A stretch of DNA of 64,000 nt from Pararoseomonas baculiformis (lineage in GTDB: Bacteria > Pseudomonadota > Alphaproteobacteria > Acetobacterales > Acetobacteraceae): the NCBI RefSeq assembly GCF_017813395.1, contig NZ_JAGIZB010000015.1, forward strand, positions 57,561-121,560. Direction: 5' to 3'. This document shows positions 1-8,783 of the stretch, piece by piece. Made by a program: the position numbers and the translations under genes. How positions within the stretch are numbered: the stretch's first letter is position 1; the number at the start of each line of letters is the position of its first letter. Below the pieces are notes generated by a model. The model was not told the DNA's origin and did no database searches. It was given only the letters and a program-made list of their open reading frames with translations.

Positions 1-409
1 GCCGCATCTCGCGCAGATAGGTCTGGAAGAGGTCCAGCAGGCGCGGCATGGCGGCCTGGACGGCGGCCGTGTCCGCATCGGGGGAGAGTTCGAGCTTCGC
101 CTTCAGGCGGATGAAGGTGGCGCGGCGGCCGGCGACGTTCAGGTTGGTCAGGATCTCCGGCATGTCGAAGAAGACAGGCGGGCGGCTGGGCTGGGGCGTG
201 GCGGTGCCGGGCCCGGAGGGCGTGGTGCCTTGCGCTTCCGCGTGGGGCGCGGCCGGGGAGGCGGGACCGCCGAAGGGCAGCAGGCCGGTGAACCAGAGCC
301 CCGCCCCGACAGCGGCGGCGACCAGCGGCAGCGCGAGGAGGACGAGCTTCTTCCGCCCGCCTTTGGCCGAGCTTTCCTGGCTTCCTTCCGCTGCCGCCGC
401 TTGCGCCAT
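1..409 (-). CDS. fliL: Flagellar basal body-associated protein FliL, C-terminus cut by window edge
   Basis: Inner-membrane protein that associates with the flagellar stator and basal body. The 136 visible residues have a short Lys/Arg-rich cytoplasmic start, one membrane segment (about residues 22-42), a Pro/Ala-rich periplasmic linker and the start of the FliL domain with 'FFDMPEILTNLN' followed by the typical 'LKLELSPD'-like stretch and 'LLDLFQTYLREMR'. Compared with usual family length, roughly 30-40 C-terminal residues lie outside the window. It is transcribed away from flgF, and the 230 bases between them presumably hold both promoters. The identification is firm; the reading frame was traced by hand because the gene runs off the edge. 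Confidence 0.85.
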   Translation of the reverse strand, partial: MAQAAAAEGSQESSAKGGRKKLVLLALPLVAAAVGAGLWFTGLLPFGGPASPAAPHAEAQGTTPSGPGTATPQPSRPPVFFDMPEILTNLNVAGRRATFIRLKAKLELSPDADTAAVQAAMPRLLDLFQTYLREMR

Positions 410-638
410 GTGGACCGGGTGCTTCCTGCCTTTCCGATGGCGCATGGTCGCGGGGATTCGCTTAACGCCGGGTTTCCGGGCGGCTGGATGCGCCGGCTGG
501 GCGGCAAGGCTTGCCGGGGCCGGGCAGTCCGGGCCGGGCGAATGCGGCGCGCGGGCTGGCATGCGGGTTGCGCAAAGGCTTCGGCAACCATGGCGGCCCC
601 ATGCTGGGGGCCCGGATGGCAGGAGGCTGGCGGCACGG

Positions 639-1382
639 ATGGACAATCCCGGCTACATCGCGCTCTCCCGGCTGGTGGCGCAGAACCGCGCGACCGCCGT
701 GCTGGCCCACAACCTTGCGAATGTGGAGACGCCGGGATTCCGTGCCGCGCGCCCGGTCTTCGCCGAGCATCTGGAACGCCAGCGCGGGCTGCGGACGGCG
801 CCGGGCGGCGAGGCGTTGCATTTCTCGCAGGACCGGGCGACCTGGCGCGACGAGGCGCCGGGCACGGTGCAGGTGACGGGAAATCCACTGGATGTCGCGA
901 TTTCCGGCGAGGGCCTGTTCGCCGTGCAGACGCCGCGCGGGGAGCGCTACAGCCGCGCCGGTCGCTTCTCGCTGGGGCCCGATGGCTGGATCGTGGACAT
1001 GGAGGGGCACGCGCTGCTGGACGCCGGTGGCAACCCGCTGCGCGTGGCGCCGGGGGACACGCGGCTGACCATCAAGGGCGACGGCACGCTGTCCAGCGAG
1101 AATGGCGAGATCGGCCGCATCCGTGTGGTGCGCTTCGCGGAACCGCAGCGGCTGGTGGCGGAGGGTGACCGGCTTCTGGCGGCCGGGGCGGGCCAGGCGC
1201 TCGAGGCGATGGAACGGCCCGCGCTGGTGCAGGGGGCGCTGGAGGGCAGCAATGTGCGGCCCGTGCTGGAGATGACGCGGCTGACCGCGGAGATGCGCGA
1301 GTTCCAGTTCATGGCGCAGTTCGCGGAGAAGGAGGGCGAGCGGCTCTCCGGTGCCGTGGAACGCATCCTCCGGAAGCGGTGA
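639..1382 (+). CDS. flgF: Flagellar basal-body rod protein FlgF
   Basis: Proximal rod protein of the flagellar basal body, exported by the flagellar type III system. The 247-residue product begins with the rod-protein N-terminal helix (about residues 8-33, 'NLANVETPGF') and ends with the matching C-terminal helix containing 'FQFMAQFAEKEGERL'; the middle has the FlgF/FlgG core 'NPLDVAISGEGLFAV'. The frame stays open upstream for almost 600 bases, but this ATG is chosen because it is preceded by AGGAGG at 621-626 and gives normal family length and N-terminus. First gene of a flgF-flgG-flgA-flgH run on the same strand. Confidence 0.92.
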   Translation: MDNPGYIALSRLVAQNRATAVLAHNLANVETPGFRAARPVFAEHLERQRGLRTAPGGEALHFSQDRATWRDEAPGTVQVTGNPLDVAISGEGLFAVQTPRGERYSRAGRFSLGPDGWIVDMEGHALLDAGGNPLRVAPGDTRLTIKGDGTLSSENGEIGRIRVVRFAEPQRLVAEGDRLLAAGAGQALEAMERPALVQGALEGSNVRPVLEMTRLTAEMREFQFMAQFAEKEGERLSGAVERILRKR

Positions 1383-1474
1383 TGCGGGCGGTGGCTTTCG
1401 GTTCCGGCGCGGCACAGGCCGTGGCGGGGAATGGGAAACAGGGCCGGCCCGCGCCGGCGGGGAGAGGTTGAGCC

Positions 1475-2260
1475 ATGCGCGCGCTCTGGACGGCCGGCAC
1501 GGGCATGATGGCCCAGCAGACGAATGTCGAGGTCATCTCCAACAACATCGCGAATATGAGCACGACGGGCTTCAAGCGGCGGCGCGCGGAGTTCCAGGAC
1601 CTGATGTACCAGAACATGCGGCGGGTCGGCTCGCAGTCCTCCGACACGGGGACCACCCTGCCCTCGGGCGCGCAGGTCGGGCTGGGCGTGCGAACGGCGG
1701 GCGTGTACCGCATCCATGAGCAGGGCAGCCTGCAACAGACGGAGAACCGGTTCGACATCGCGATCCGGGGCAATGGCTTCCTGCAGGTGACGCTGCCTTC
1801 GGGCGAGACGGCCTATACGCGCGACGGGACGCTGGGGCTTTCGCCGGAGGGGGTGATCGTGACCGCGGAGGGTTACCCGGTGCTGCCGGGGATCACCATT
1901 CCGGCGAATGCGACGGATGTGACGATCAACGGGAATGGCGAGGTTCTGGTGAAGCTGGCCGGCCAGACGGCGGCGCAGAATGTGGGGCAGTTCCAGCTGG
2001 CGATCTTCGCGAATGAGGGCGGGCTGGAGGCGGTGGGGGACAATCTGCTGATGGCGTCGGCCTCCTCCGGCGCGCCGCAGCAGGGGGCGCCGGGAGGGCC
2101 GGGCTTCGGCAATGTGATGCAGGGCTTCATCGAGACCTCCAACGTGAACGTGGTGCAGGAGATCACGAGCCTGATCACGGCGCAGCGCGCCTATGAGATG
2201 AACAGCAAGGTCATCACGGCAAGCGACGAGATGCTGAACACCGTCGCGCGGTTGCGGTGA
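1475..2260 (+). CDS. flgG: Flagellar basal-body rod protein FlgG (distal rod)
   Basis: Distal rod subunit. The 261-residue length matches the family. The N-terminus carries the signature 'NNIANMSTTGFKRRRAEF' (residues 23-40), the centre has 'RFDIAIRGNGFLQV', and the C-terminus has the conserved helix 'SLITAQRAYEMNSKVI'. A purine-rich GGGGAGAGG precedes the ATG. The stop codon overlaps the likely start of flgA, so the two are translationally coupled. No anomaly seen. Confidence 0.96.
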   Translation: MRALWTAGTGMMAQQTNVEVISNNIANMSTTGFKRRRAEFQDLMYQNMRRVGSQSSDTGTTLPSGAQVGLGVRTAGVYRIHEQGSLQQTENRFDIAIRGNGFLQVTLPSGETAYTRDGTLGLSPEGVIVTAEGYPVLPGITIPANATDVTINGNGEVLVKLAGQTAAQNVGQFQLAIFANEGGLEAVGDNLLMASASSGAPQQGAPGGPGFGNVMQGFIETSNVNVVQEITSLITAQRAYEMNSKVITASDEMLNTVARLR

Positions 2261-3198
2261 GCGGCATGAGAGGGCTCGTCTTTCTCCTGCTGCTCCTCTC
2301 CCTGCCTGCGCGCGCCGACCTGGCGGTGCTGCGGCCGCATGCGGTGGTGGAGGATGCGGTAATCCGCCTTTCCGACCTGTTCGACGGGGCTGGGCAGAAT
2401 GCCGGCCGCGTGGTCGGGCCCGCCCCCGCGCCAGGACGGCGCGTGGTGGTGGAGCCCGCGCAGCTTCTCGCCATCGCGCGGGCGCATAGGGTGGCCTGGC
2501 GGCCGCTGACCTCGGCCGATGCGGTGGTGGTGGAGCGGCCCGGGCGCGCGGTGCCGCGGGATGAGGTGCTGGACCTTCTGCGGGCGGAGCTGGTCCGGAT
2601 GGGGCTGGACGGGCAGGCGGAGCTGGAACTGCCGGGGTTCCAGGCGCCGATGGTGCCGCTGGCGGCCTTCACGCAGATCGCGCTGGAGCAGCCCTCCTTC
2701 GAAGTGGCGAGCAATCGCTTCTCGGCCACGCTGGTGGTGGTGGCGGAGGGTATGCCGGTGCTGCGGCAGAGGCTGACCGGGCGGGCCGTGGCGACGGCGG
2801 CGGTGGTGGTGGCGGCGCGGCGCCTGGCGCTGGGCGATGTGGTGGGGCCGGATGACCTGCGGCCGGTGCGGATGCGGGTGGAGCGCGTGCGACCGGGGCT
2901 GGCGAGCGATCCGGGCCAGGTGGTGGGCAGGGCGCTGCGGCGGCCGGTGGCGGAGGGGGCCGGCTTCGCGGTGGCGGATCTCGCACTGCCTCAGGTGATC
3001 GCGAAGAACGCGATGGTGACGCTGGTGATGGAGGGGCCCGGGATGAGCATGACGGCGCAGGGGCGCGCCATGGCGGCGGCGGCGCGGGGCGAGGTGGTGC
3101 CGGTGATGAACCTTGCCTCCCGCGCGGTGGTCGAAGGCGAGGTGATCGGGCCGGGGCGCGTGCGCGTGGCCTTCGGCAGCAGCCCGGTGGTGCGATGA
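2257..3198 (+). CDS. flgA: Flagellar P-ring assembly chaperone FlgA
   Basis: Periplasmic chaperone needed for P-ring (FlgI) assembly. The product has a signal peptide ending near 'SLPARA', an alphaproteobacterial N-terminal extension that makes it (313 aa) longer than the enterobacterial protein, and a C-terminal SAF-like domain with 'RRLALGDVVGPDDLRPVRM' followed by 'VVGRALRRPVAEGAGF'. Two starts are possible: a GTG overlapping the flgG stop (used here) or an ATG 9 bases later that starts directly at the signal peptide. Its stop overlaps the flgH start. flgI itself is not in this window. Confidence 0.9.
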   Translation: MSGMRGLVFLLLLLSLPARADLAVLRPHAVVEDAVIRLSDLFDGAGQNAGRVVGPAPAPGRRVVVEPAQLLAIARAHRVAWRPLTSADAVVVERPGRAVPRDEVLDLLRAELVRMGLDGQAELELPGFQAPMVPLAAFTQIALEQPSFEVASNRFSATLVVVAEGMPVLRQRLTGRAVATAAVVVAARRLALGDVVGPDDLRPVRMRVERVRPGLASDPGQVVGRALRRPVAEGAGFAVADLALPQVIAKNAMVTLVMEGPGMSMTAQGRAMAAAARGEVVPVMNLASRAVVEGEVIGPGRVRVAFGSSPVVR

Positions 3199-3959
3199 TG
3201 TGGGGTGCGGTGATGCGGGGCGTGGCGAAGCGGGGGCTGCTGCTGGCTCCGCTGCTTCTCGCCGGGTGCGGGACGGCGGAGCGGCTTTCGCGGGTGGGGC
3301 GGGCCCCGGAGATGGCGCCGATCAGCGATCCGACGCAGGGGCCGGGCTACCAGCCCGTTTCCATGCCGATGCCGCCGCCCGGCGATGCACGCCACCTGGT
3401 GGCGAACAGCCTTTGGCGGCCGGGAAGCCGGACCTTCCTGCGGGACCAGCGGGCGGCGAATACGGGGGACCTGATCACCGTGCTGGTTTCCATCAAGGAT
3501 GCGGCGGCGCTTTCCAACACCACCGAGCGGAGCCGGGACAATTCGGAGAGCATGGGAATGCCGCGGCTGCTGGGGCTGGATGCTTCCTATGCGCGCTTCC
3601 TGCCGAACGGTGTCGATCCCTCGAAGCTCGTGGAGGCGGCTTCCGCCAACTCATCCACCGGGGCGGGGCGGGTGCAGCGGAACGAGGCGGTGACGATGCG
3701 GATCGCGGCCACGGTGACGCAGGTGCTGCCGAACGGGAACCTGGTGGTGGCGGGGCGGCAGCAGGTGCGGGTGAACCACGAGATGCGGGACCTGAGCATC
3801 GCGGGAATCATCCGGCCGCAGGACATCGCCAGCGACAACACGGTGCAGCATGACCGGCTGGCCGAGGCGCGGATCGCCTATGGCGGGCGCGGGACAGTGA
3901 GCGATGTGCAGCAGCCCCGCTATGGGCAGCAGGTGCTGGACGCGATCCTGCCGTTCTGA
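3195..3959 (+). CDS. flgH: Flagellar L-ring protein FlgH (lipoprotein)
   Basis: Outer-membrane L-ring subunit of the flagellum. A lipoprotein signal ends in the lipobox 'LLLAGC' (Cys25 from this start). The mature part has the FlgH features 'SLWRPGSRTFLRDQRA', 'GDLITVLVSIKDAA' and the C-terminal 'NTVQHDRLAEARIAYGGRG'. The chosen ATG overlaps the flgA stop; an in-frame ATG at 3213 would give a shorter signal peptide and is equally plausible. It ends the flagellar run; the next gene downstream is metabolic. Confidence 0.94.
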   Translation: MMWGAVMRGVAKRGLLLAPLLLAGCGTAERLSRVGRAPEMAPISDPTQGPGYQPVSMPMPPPGDARHLVANSLWRPGSRTFLRDQRAANTGDLITVLVSIKDAAALSNTTERSRDNSESMGMPRLLGLDASYARFLPNGVDPSKLVEAASANSSTGAGRVQRNEAVTMRIAATVTQVLPNGNLVVAGRQQVRVNHEMRDLSIAGIIRPQDIASDNTVQHDRLAEARIAYGGRGTVSDVQQPRYGQQVLDAILPF

Positions 3960-4054
3960 AGGCGCCTGGTTGCCGCGTGTAACGTGAAGGGCGGTCGGTG
4001 CATCGCGCGGGCAGGCGTGGAGTTGTGCGGGCGCCAAGACGGAGCCCCTTGCAG

Positions 4055-5365
4055 ATGACGCTTTCGCGACGCTCGCTTCTTCTCGCCGCGCTTGCATCCA
4101 GCCCCGCCCTTGCCCAGCAGGGGCCGGCCGAGCTACCGGGCATGGGGACGGATCCGCGGCTGCCGCCGCCCGATATGAGCCATGAGGTGACGAAGCACCC
4201 GCGTGCGATCGGCTGGCCGGAAGGCCGGATGCCCCGGGCGGCGGAGGGCTTCGCCGTGACGCGCTTCGCGGGCGGGCTGGAGAATCCGCGCTGGCTGGAG
4301 GTGCTGCCGAACGGCGATGTGCTGGTGGCGGAGGCGGCCACGAAGCCCAAGCCGGCCGAGACCGAGGAGGAACGGCGCAAGCAGGAGGAGCAGCGCCGTT
4401 CCGGCACGGTGCGCGAGAGCGCGGACCGGATCACCCTGCTGCGCGACGCGGATGGCGATGGCCTGGCCGAGACCCGCTCGGTGCTGCTGGAGGGGTTGAA
4501 CCAGCCCTTCGGGATGGCGGTGATCGGGGAGCGGCTGTTCGTCGCCAACACGGGTGGGGTCATGCGCTTTCCCTTCCGTCCCGGGCAGCAGCGGATCGAG
4601 GGGCGGGGCGAGAAGATCCTGGAGCTGCCGGCCGGGGGCTACAACAACCACTGGACGCGCACGCTGCGCGCCACCCCGGATGGGAGCCATCTGCTCATCG
4701 CCGTCGGATCGGCCAGCAATGCCGGCGAATACGGGATGGAGCAGGAGCACCGGCGGGCCGCGATCCTGCGCGTGGACCTGGATGGGCGGAACGAAGAGAT
4801 CCATGCCTCGGGGCTGCGGAACCCGGTGGGGCTGGGCTTCGAGCCGCGCAGCGGCCAGCTCTGGGCCGCGGTGAACGAGCGCGACAAGATCGGCGACGAC
4901 CTCGTGCCCGACTACATCACGCGCGTGCAGCAGGGCGCCTTCTACGGATGGCCGTACAGCTATTTCGGGCAGCACGAGGATCCGCGGATGGCGGGGAAGG
5001 CGCCGGAGCTGGTGGCGCGGGCCGTGGTGCCGGATTACGCGCTGGGGCCGCACACGGCCTCGCTCGGGCTTGCCTTCTACACCGGGGATGCCTTCCCGCA
5101 GGGCTGGCGCGAGGGCGCCTTCATCGGGCAGCGCGGGTCCTGGAACCGCTCGACCTATAGCGGGTACCGCGTGGTCTTCGTGCCCTTCGAGAACGGGCGG
5201 CCGAACGGGCAGGCGCGCGACTTCCTGACGGGCTTCATGGCTGATGCCGGCACGGGAGAGGTCTATGGCCGCCCGGTCGGGGTGGCGGTGGATGGGCGTG
5301 GGGCGCTGCTGGTGGCGGATGACACCGGAAACACGGTGTGGCGTGTGGCGGCCGCGCGGCGCTGA
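4055..5365 (+). CDS. L-sorbosone dehydrogenase-like / PQQ-type sugar dehydrogenase family protein
   Basis: Periplasmic six-bladed beta-propeller protein of the glucose/sorbosone dehydrogenase family, whose characterised members oxidise sugars or aldoses using PQQ. The ATG gives a clear signal peptide ending 'SSPALAQ'; 19 codons further upstream are open but less likely. Propeller features include 'ENPRWLEVLPNGDVLVAE', 'LNQPFGMAVIGERLFVANT', 'GGYNNHWTR', 'ASGLRNPVGLGFEP', 'YGWPYSYFG' and 'RPVGVAVDGRGALLVADD'. An acidic and basic insertion lies near residues 95-125. The real substrate is unknown. Convergent with the following peptidase gene; a short GC hairpin separates them. Confidence 0.85.
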   Translation: MTLSRRSLLLAALASSPALAQQGPAELPGMGTDPRLPPPDMSHEVTKHPRAIGWPEGRMPRAAEGFAVTRFAGGLENPRWLEVLPNGDVLVAEAATKPKPAETEEERRKQEEQRRSGTVRESADRITLLRDADGDGLAETRSVLLEGLNQPFGMAVIGERLFVANTGGVMRFPFRPGQQRIEGRGEKILELPAGGYNNHWTRTLRATPDGSHLLIAVGSASNAGEYGMEQEHRRAAILRVDLDGRNEEIHASGLRNPVGLGFEPRSGQLWAAVNERDKIGDDLVPDYITRVQQGAFYGWPYSYFGQHEDPRMAGKAPELVARAVVPDYALGPHTASLGLAFYTGDAFPQGWREGAFIGQRGSWNRSTYSGYRVVFVPFENGRPNGQARDFLTGFMADAGTGEVYGRPVGVAVDGRGALLVADDTGNTVWRVAAARR

Positions 5366-5381
5366 GTCCACCGGGGCTGGG

Positions 5382-5398
5382 GGAAGGCAAGGCCTTCC
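5382..5398. terminator. Small hairpin between convergent genes
   Basis: Perfect 7-bp stem GGAAGGC/GCCTTCC with a 3-base loop, between the stop codons of the sorbosone-dehydrogenase-like gene and the facing M81 peptidase gene. There is no T-tract, so terminator function is inferred from position only. Confidence 0.4.
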
Positions 5399-5407
5399 TC
5401 CGGTACG

Positions 5408-6859
5408 TCAGAGCCAAGCGCGCGGGACGTGGCGGAACGGCAGGGCGGCCAAGTCCAGCGAGGCCGGGCCGGGGCAGTCGCATTCGACGATCAGCGAGCA
5501 GCGCGCGGCGAAGGCGGCACGGAAATGGTTCTTGCCCTTGTTCGCCATCAGCCGGGTGGCCGCGAGGTCGATGCCGTGCAGTGCGAAGAAGGCGGGATCC
5601 ACTGCCGCTTCCTTGCGGGTGGTGACGATAATTCGGAGATCGCCGTCGCGCAGCACGGCGGTGGGGCCGAGATCGACGGGAGAGCCGCGCTCCATCGGGC
5701 CCTCATTGGTGAAGCGGCCCTCGGTGAGGCGCTCGACGATGCCGGAGAAGGGAACGGGCGGGCCGAATGCGCTGGTGAGCTGGGCGGCGAGCGGGCGGGT
5801 GATCTGCCCTCCCTCCCCTGCCGCGCGCGCTGCTTCGACAGTGACCGGATCGTGCAGGAAGGCGAAGACGGTGGGCACGCCCGGCGGCTTCCCGAGCAGC
5901 ACGCGGAGGAGTTCCGGCGTGTCGGCGATGCCGCCCGAGAAGGGGTTGTCGGCGGGGTCGAGCAGGGCGACGAGGCCTGGGGGGCCGGACAGTGCCCGGG
6001 CAAGGCCTTCTTCCGGTGTTGGGAGGGTGACGGAGAAGCGGGGGCGGCGGGCCTCGATGGCCTCGGCGATGCGGGTGGCGGCGGCGCGGGCCGCGGCAGG
6101 GTCCTCGGCCCAGGCCATGCCGGAGGGACCGGCATGGGGGCTGTCTCCCCAGGCGAAGCCGCCGAAGGGGAAGGCCTCGCAGACCGGGCCTTCCTCCAGT
6201 TCGGCGGCCAGCGCCCAGACCTCGGCCATCGGGCCTTCGGCGGAGCGCATGTGGAAGGAGTGGAGGACGAAGGGCCGCTTCACCACGGCGCCGTGCAGGC
6301 GCGGGCCGCCGAGGATGCGGCGCTCCAGCATGGCCAGGGCACGGGCGGCGGCGATGTCCATGTCGGTATGCGGGTAGCTGCGATAGGCGCTGGCGCCGTC
6401 GAGCAGAGTGGCGGCTTCCTCGGCCATGTCGGCGTGGAAGTCGAAGGAGGCGGTAAGCGGCACATCCGGGCCAATGGCGGCACGGACGGCGCGGAGGATG
6501 GTCAGGTCCGCCTCGGGGTCCGATGCGGTGACGCAGGCGCCGTGGAGGGAGAGGTAGACTCCGTCGAAGCCGCCGGCGCGGAGGGGCGGGAGTACCTCGT
6601 CCAGCCATGCCTGGAGAACCGCATCCTCCATGGGGCCGCCGGGCTGGGCGCTGGCGCAGCGGAGGACCTGCCCGGACCAGTCCGGCCGGGCCGTGAGGAA
6701 GGCAGCGACGGCGCCGAGCTCCATGGAAGTGCCGGCATAGCGGGCGAGGGCTTCCTCGCCTTCCACCCATTCGCGGGAGCGGAAGGCCTCCATTCCGGTG
6801 GGGACGGGGGTGAAGGAATTCCCCTCGAACCAGAGGCGGGCGACGGCGATTCTTGGCAT
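5408..6859 (-). CDS. M81 family metallopeptidase (MlrC-like)
   Basis: Putative zinc peptidase of the M81/MlrC family, named for microcystin-degradation protein MlrC but present in many bacteria without microcystin use. The 483 residues match family length. Signatures are the N-terminus 'IAVARLWFEGNSFTP', 'LHGACVTASDPEADLT', 'SFDFHADMAEEA', 'YRSYPHTDMDIAARA'-like residues, and the C-terminal half 'LLDPADNPFSGGIADT' and 'ALHGIDLAATRLMANKGKNHF'. In this bacterial group such genes often sit near solute-binding proteins, but none is adjacent here. The substrate is unknown. Confidence 0.88.
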   Translation of the reverse strand: MPRIAVARLWFEGNSFTPVPTGMEAFRSREWVEGEEALARYAGTSMELGAVAAFLTARPDWSGQVLRCASAQPGGPMEDAVLQAWLDEVLPPLRAGGFDGVYLSLHGACVTASDPEADLTILRAVRAAIGPDVPLTASFDFHADMAEEAATLLDGASAYRSYPHTDMDIAAARALAMLERRILGGPRLHGAVVKRPFVLHSFHMRSAEGPMAEVWALAAELEEGPVCEAFPFGGFAWGDSPHAGPSGMAWAEDPAAARAAATRIAEAIEARRPRFSVTLPTPEEGLARALSGPPGLVALLDPADNPFSGGIADTPELLRVLLGKPPGVPTVFAFLHDPVTVEAARAAGEGGQITRPLAAQLTSAFGPPVPFSGIVERLTEGRFTNEGPMERGSPVDLGPTAVLRDGDLRIIVTTRKEAAVDPAFFALHGIDLAATRLMANKGKNHFRAAFAARCSLIVECDCPGPASLDLAALPFRHVPRAWL

Positions 6860-6907
6860 GGCCGGGAGTGTGCCCTGGCAGGCATGCGATGGGCCAGCGG
6901 CCGTGGT

Positions 6908-6921
6908 GCCGCAATTGCGGC
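6908..6921. repeat. 14-bp palindrome GCCGCAATTGCGGC
   Basis: Perfect palindrome in the 168-base gap upstream of the glycine-zipper lipoprotein gene. Its 12-base core CCGCAATTGCGG recurs at 7562-7573. It could be an operator; function is unknown. Confidence 0.5.
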
Positions 6922-7027
6922 GGTGGCAGCCACGATAAGGCCCGCTTCCCCTCCCAGGCTGGCAAGGAACGAAAGCCGGGCCCGGGTGTTCCTTCCCGTG
7001 ACCGGAACCTGTTCAAGGGAGACGACG

Positions 7028-7393
7028 ATGACGCGTTTGGCGACAACCGGGCTTGTGGCCGTGGCACTGGCAGCGAGCCTGACGGCCTGCACCAACCCCT
7101 ACGACCCGGGCCAGCGCGCGGTGGGCGGTGCCGCGATCGGCGCGGGCAGCGGCGCGGCGCTGGGTGCGATTGCCGGTGGAGGGCGTGGCGCCGCGATCGG
7201 TGCCGTGGCCGGCGGCGCGGTGGGCGCCATCACCGGCGCGGCGACGACGCCGCAGCCGGCCCCGCCGGCCTATGGCTACGCGCCACCCGCCCCCACCTAC
7301 TACGCGCCGCCCGCGCCGGCTTATTATGCGCCGCCGGCGCCTGCCTACTACGCGCCGCCGCCGCCTCCGCCGGGCTATTACTACCGCTACTGA
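7028..7393 (+). CDS. Small glycine-zipper lipoprotein with Tyr/Pro/Ala-rich tail
   Basis: A 121-residue protein. The N-terminal signal ends in the lipobox 'SLTAC' (Cys21). Residues about 34-72 form a glycine-zipper segment of alternating Gly/Ala ('GAALGAIAGGGRGAAIG'), as in outer-membrane-associated SlyB/OmpA-like glycine-zipper lipoproteins. The tail repeats 'YYAPPAPA' units and ends 'GYYYRY'. The start has a good GGGAGACGACG Shine-Dalgarno region. The role is unknown, possibly cell-envelope. The low-complexity tail is protein-level repetition, with only partial repetition at DNA level. Confidence 0.82.
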   Translation: MTRLATTGLVAVALAASLTACTNPYDPGQRAVGGAAIGAGSGAALGAIAGGGRGAAIGAVAGGAVGAITGAATTPQPAPPAYGYAPPAPTYYAPPAPAYYAPPAPAYYAPPPPPPGYYYRY

Positions 7394-7800
7394 CGGCGGG
7401 TCCGGCGGTGCTGATCGTCTGATCCCGCGCTGTTGCACTGCGGGCGGAGAAGGAGCGCCCTTCTCTTCCCCGGCCCGTCGAAGGCAGTTCCTTCGATCCG
7501 GCGTCTTCCTCCGGCGGTTCGGGTCCTGTCGGTACCGGAACTCCTGCATGAGCGGGACCTCCCGCAATTGCGGGGAGTGCAATGTTCAGACGGACGAGCA
7601 GTCAGTGAGGCATTGGCAATGGCGGGGGAAATCTTCGGCGATCTCTCGCCGATGCCGGGCAGGCGGGTGAGATCGGCCGCATCCTTGCTCTCGCCTGCAG
7701 CGACGAGGTGATCTTCGAACTCGACGCGCCCACGCGTCGGTCCTGAAGCATCAGGGACCTGCATCGCCTTGAAAGGTGGGCCAGGCAGCGCGGGCCGTGA
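7394..7800. other. 407-base stretch without a supported gene
   Basis: Lies between the lipoprotein stop and the stop of the facing metallopeptidase. Several short open frames exist on both strands, but none has a recognisable domain or convincing start. One minus-strand frame contains 'ADLTRLPGIGER', faintly like a helix-hairpin-helix element, which might be a decayed remnant. The only clear structure is the palindrome at 7561-7574. Confidence 0.5.
7561..7574. repeat. 14-bp palindrome CCCGCAATTGCGGG
   Basis: Second copy of the CCGCAATTGCGG core, perfect over 14 bases, about 650 bases from the first copy. It lies in the gene-poor stretch and could be an operator or a hairpin at a transcript end. 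Confidence 0.5.
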
Positions 7801-8715
7801 TCAGCCCTGGAAGGTGTCGCAGTCCCGGATATTGCCGCTCTCGAGCCCACGGCGGAACCAGCGGGTGCGCTGCTGGGCGCTGCCATGGGTGAAGCTTTCC
7901 GGGCGGATGCGTCCGCCGCCCACGCGGTCATCGCCGACGGCGGCGGCGGCGCGGAGGCCTTCCTCGATGTCGCCCTGTTCCAGGATGTTGCGGGAGCGCT
8001 GGGCCTGGTTGGCCCACATCCCGGCCAGGCAATCGGCCTGGAGTTCCACCCGGACCTGGAGCTGGTTGCGCTCCACATCGGAGAGCCTTGCCTGGGCCTG
8101 CTGCACGCGGGGGAGAACGCCCAGGAGATTTTGGACGTGGTGCCCGACCTCATGCGCGATGATGTAGGCGGCGGCGAAATCGCCGGTGGCACCGAGCTGG
8201 CGCTGCAGCCGGTCCATGAATTCGAGGTCGATGTAAACGCGCTTGTCCGCGGGGCAGTAGAAGGGCCCGGTCTGCGCCTGGGCGAAGCCGCAGCCGGACT
8301 GGGTGGCGCCGGAGAAGAGCACGAGGACGGGCTCCTCGTAGCGGCGGCCGAGGGATGAGAATTGCTGGTTCCAGACGCGCTCGGTCTCGCCCAGGACCTG
8401 GGCGACGAAGCGGCGTCCGGAATCCTCCTGGCCGCCCTGTGCGGGGCGGGGAGCGGCCTGGCCACGGCCATCCGCGTAGGGGCCGGGATCGAAGCGGCGT
8501 TCCTGCGGGGCGGGCTGGGGTTCGGGGCCCATCCCGCCGCCACCGAGGATCACGGAGGGATCGATCCCCAGCAGCAGGGAGACCACGAGCAGCACAACGC
8601 CGCCGATGCCTCCCACCGCAACGCCGCCGCCCCGGCGCCCGCCGAAGCCTCCACCGAAGCCGCCGCGGCCGCGGCGGTCCTCGACATTCTGGCTCTCGGG
8701 TCCGTCGAGGCGCAT
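7801..8715 (-). CDS. Neutral zinc metallopeptidase, YpfJ family
   Basis: Membrane-anchored putative metallopeptidase of the YpfJ/KPN_00268 family. The 304-residue form starts 'MRLDGPESQNVEDRRG', the usual family N-terminus; a 42-codon upstream extension is rejected. A Gly/Arg-rich stretch is followed by one membrane segment (about 33-51), a Pro-rich linker and the catalytic domain with 'GPFYCPADKRVYID' and the zinc motif HEVGH (188-192), then 'VELQADCLAGMWA', whose acidic residue is the likely third ligand. The C-terminus has the family motif 'HGSAQQRTRWFRRGLESG'. The biological substrate is unknown. Confidence 0.92.
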   Translation of the reverse strand: MRLDGPESQNVEDRRGRGGFGGGFGGRRGGGVAVGGIGGVVLLVVSLLLGIDPSVILGGGGMGPEPQPAPQERRFDPGPYADGRGQAAPRPAQGGQEDSGRRFVAQVLGETERVWNQQFSSLGRRYEEPVLVLFSGATQSGCGFAQAQTGPFYCPADKRVYIDLEFMDRLQRQLGATGDFAAAYIIAHEVGHHVQNLLGVLPRVQQAQARLSDVERNQLQVRVELQADCLAGMWANQAQRSRNILEQGDIEEGLRAAAAVGDDRVGGGRIRPESFTHGSAQQRTRWFRRGLESGNIRDCDTFQG

Positions 8716-8783
8716 GGCGATCCGTCTCCCTGGTTGCGGGCGGAGGGCGAACGCCCGCCCGCGAGCCAGGGTTTCGGGTTGGT

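Noticed and set aside
5429..7027. Long in-frame extension upstream of the glycine-zipper lipoprotein
   Set aside because: Runs opposite the M81 peptidase; the lipoprotein start with its own signal and Shine-Dalgarno is better supported.
7290..7390. Possible tandem DNA repeat in the lipoprotein tail
   Set aside because: Repetition is in the protein (YYAPPAPA); codons vary, so it is coding low complexity, not a DNA repeat element.
7387..7764. Minus-strand open frame with 'ADLTRLPGIGER'
   Set aside because: Only a short helix-hairpin-helix resemblance, no consistent domain and overlap with the lipoprotein end; kept as a possible remnant only.
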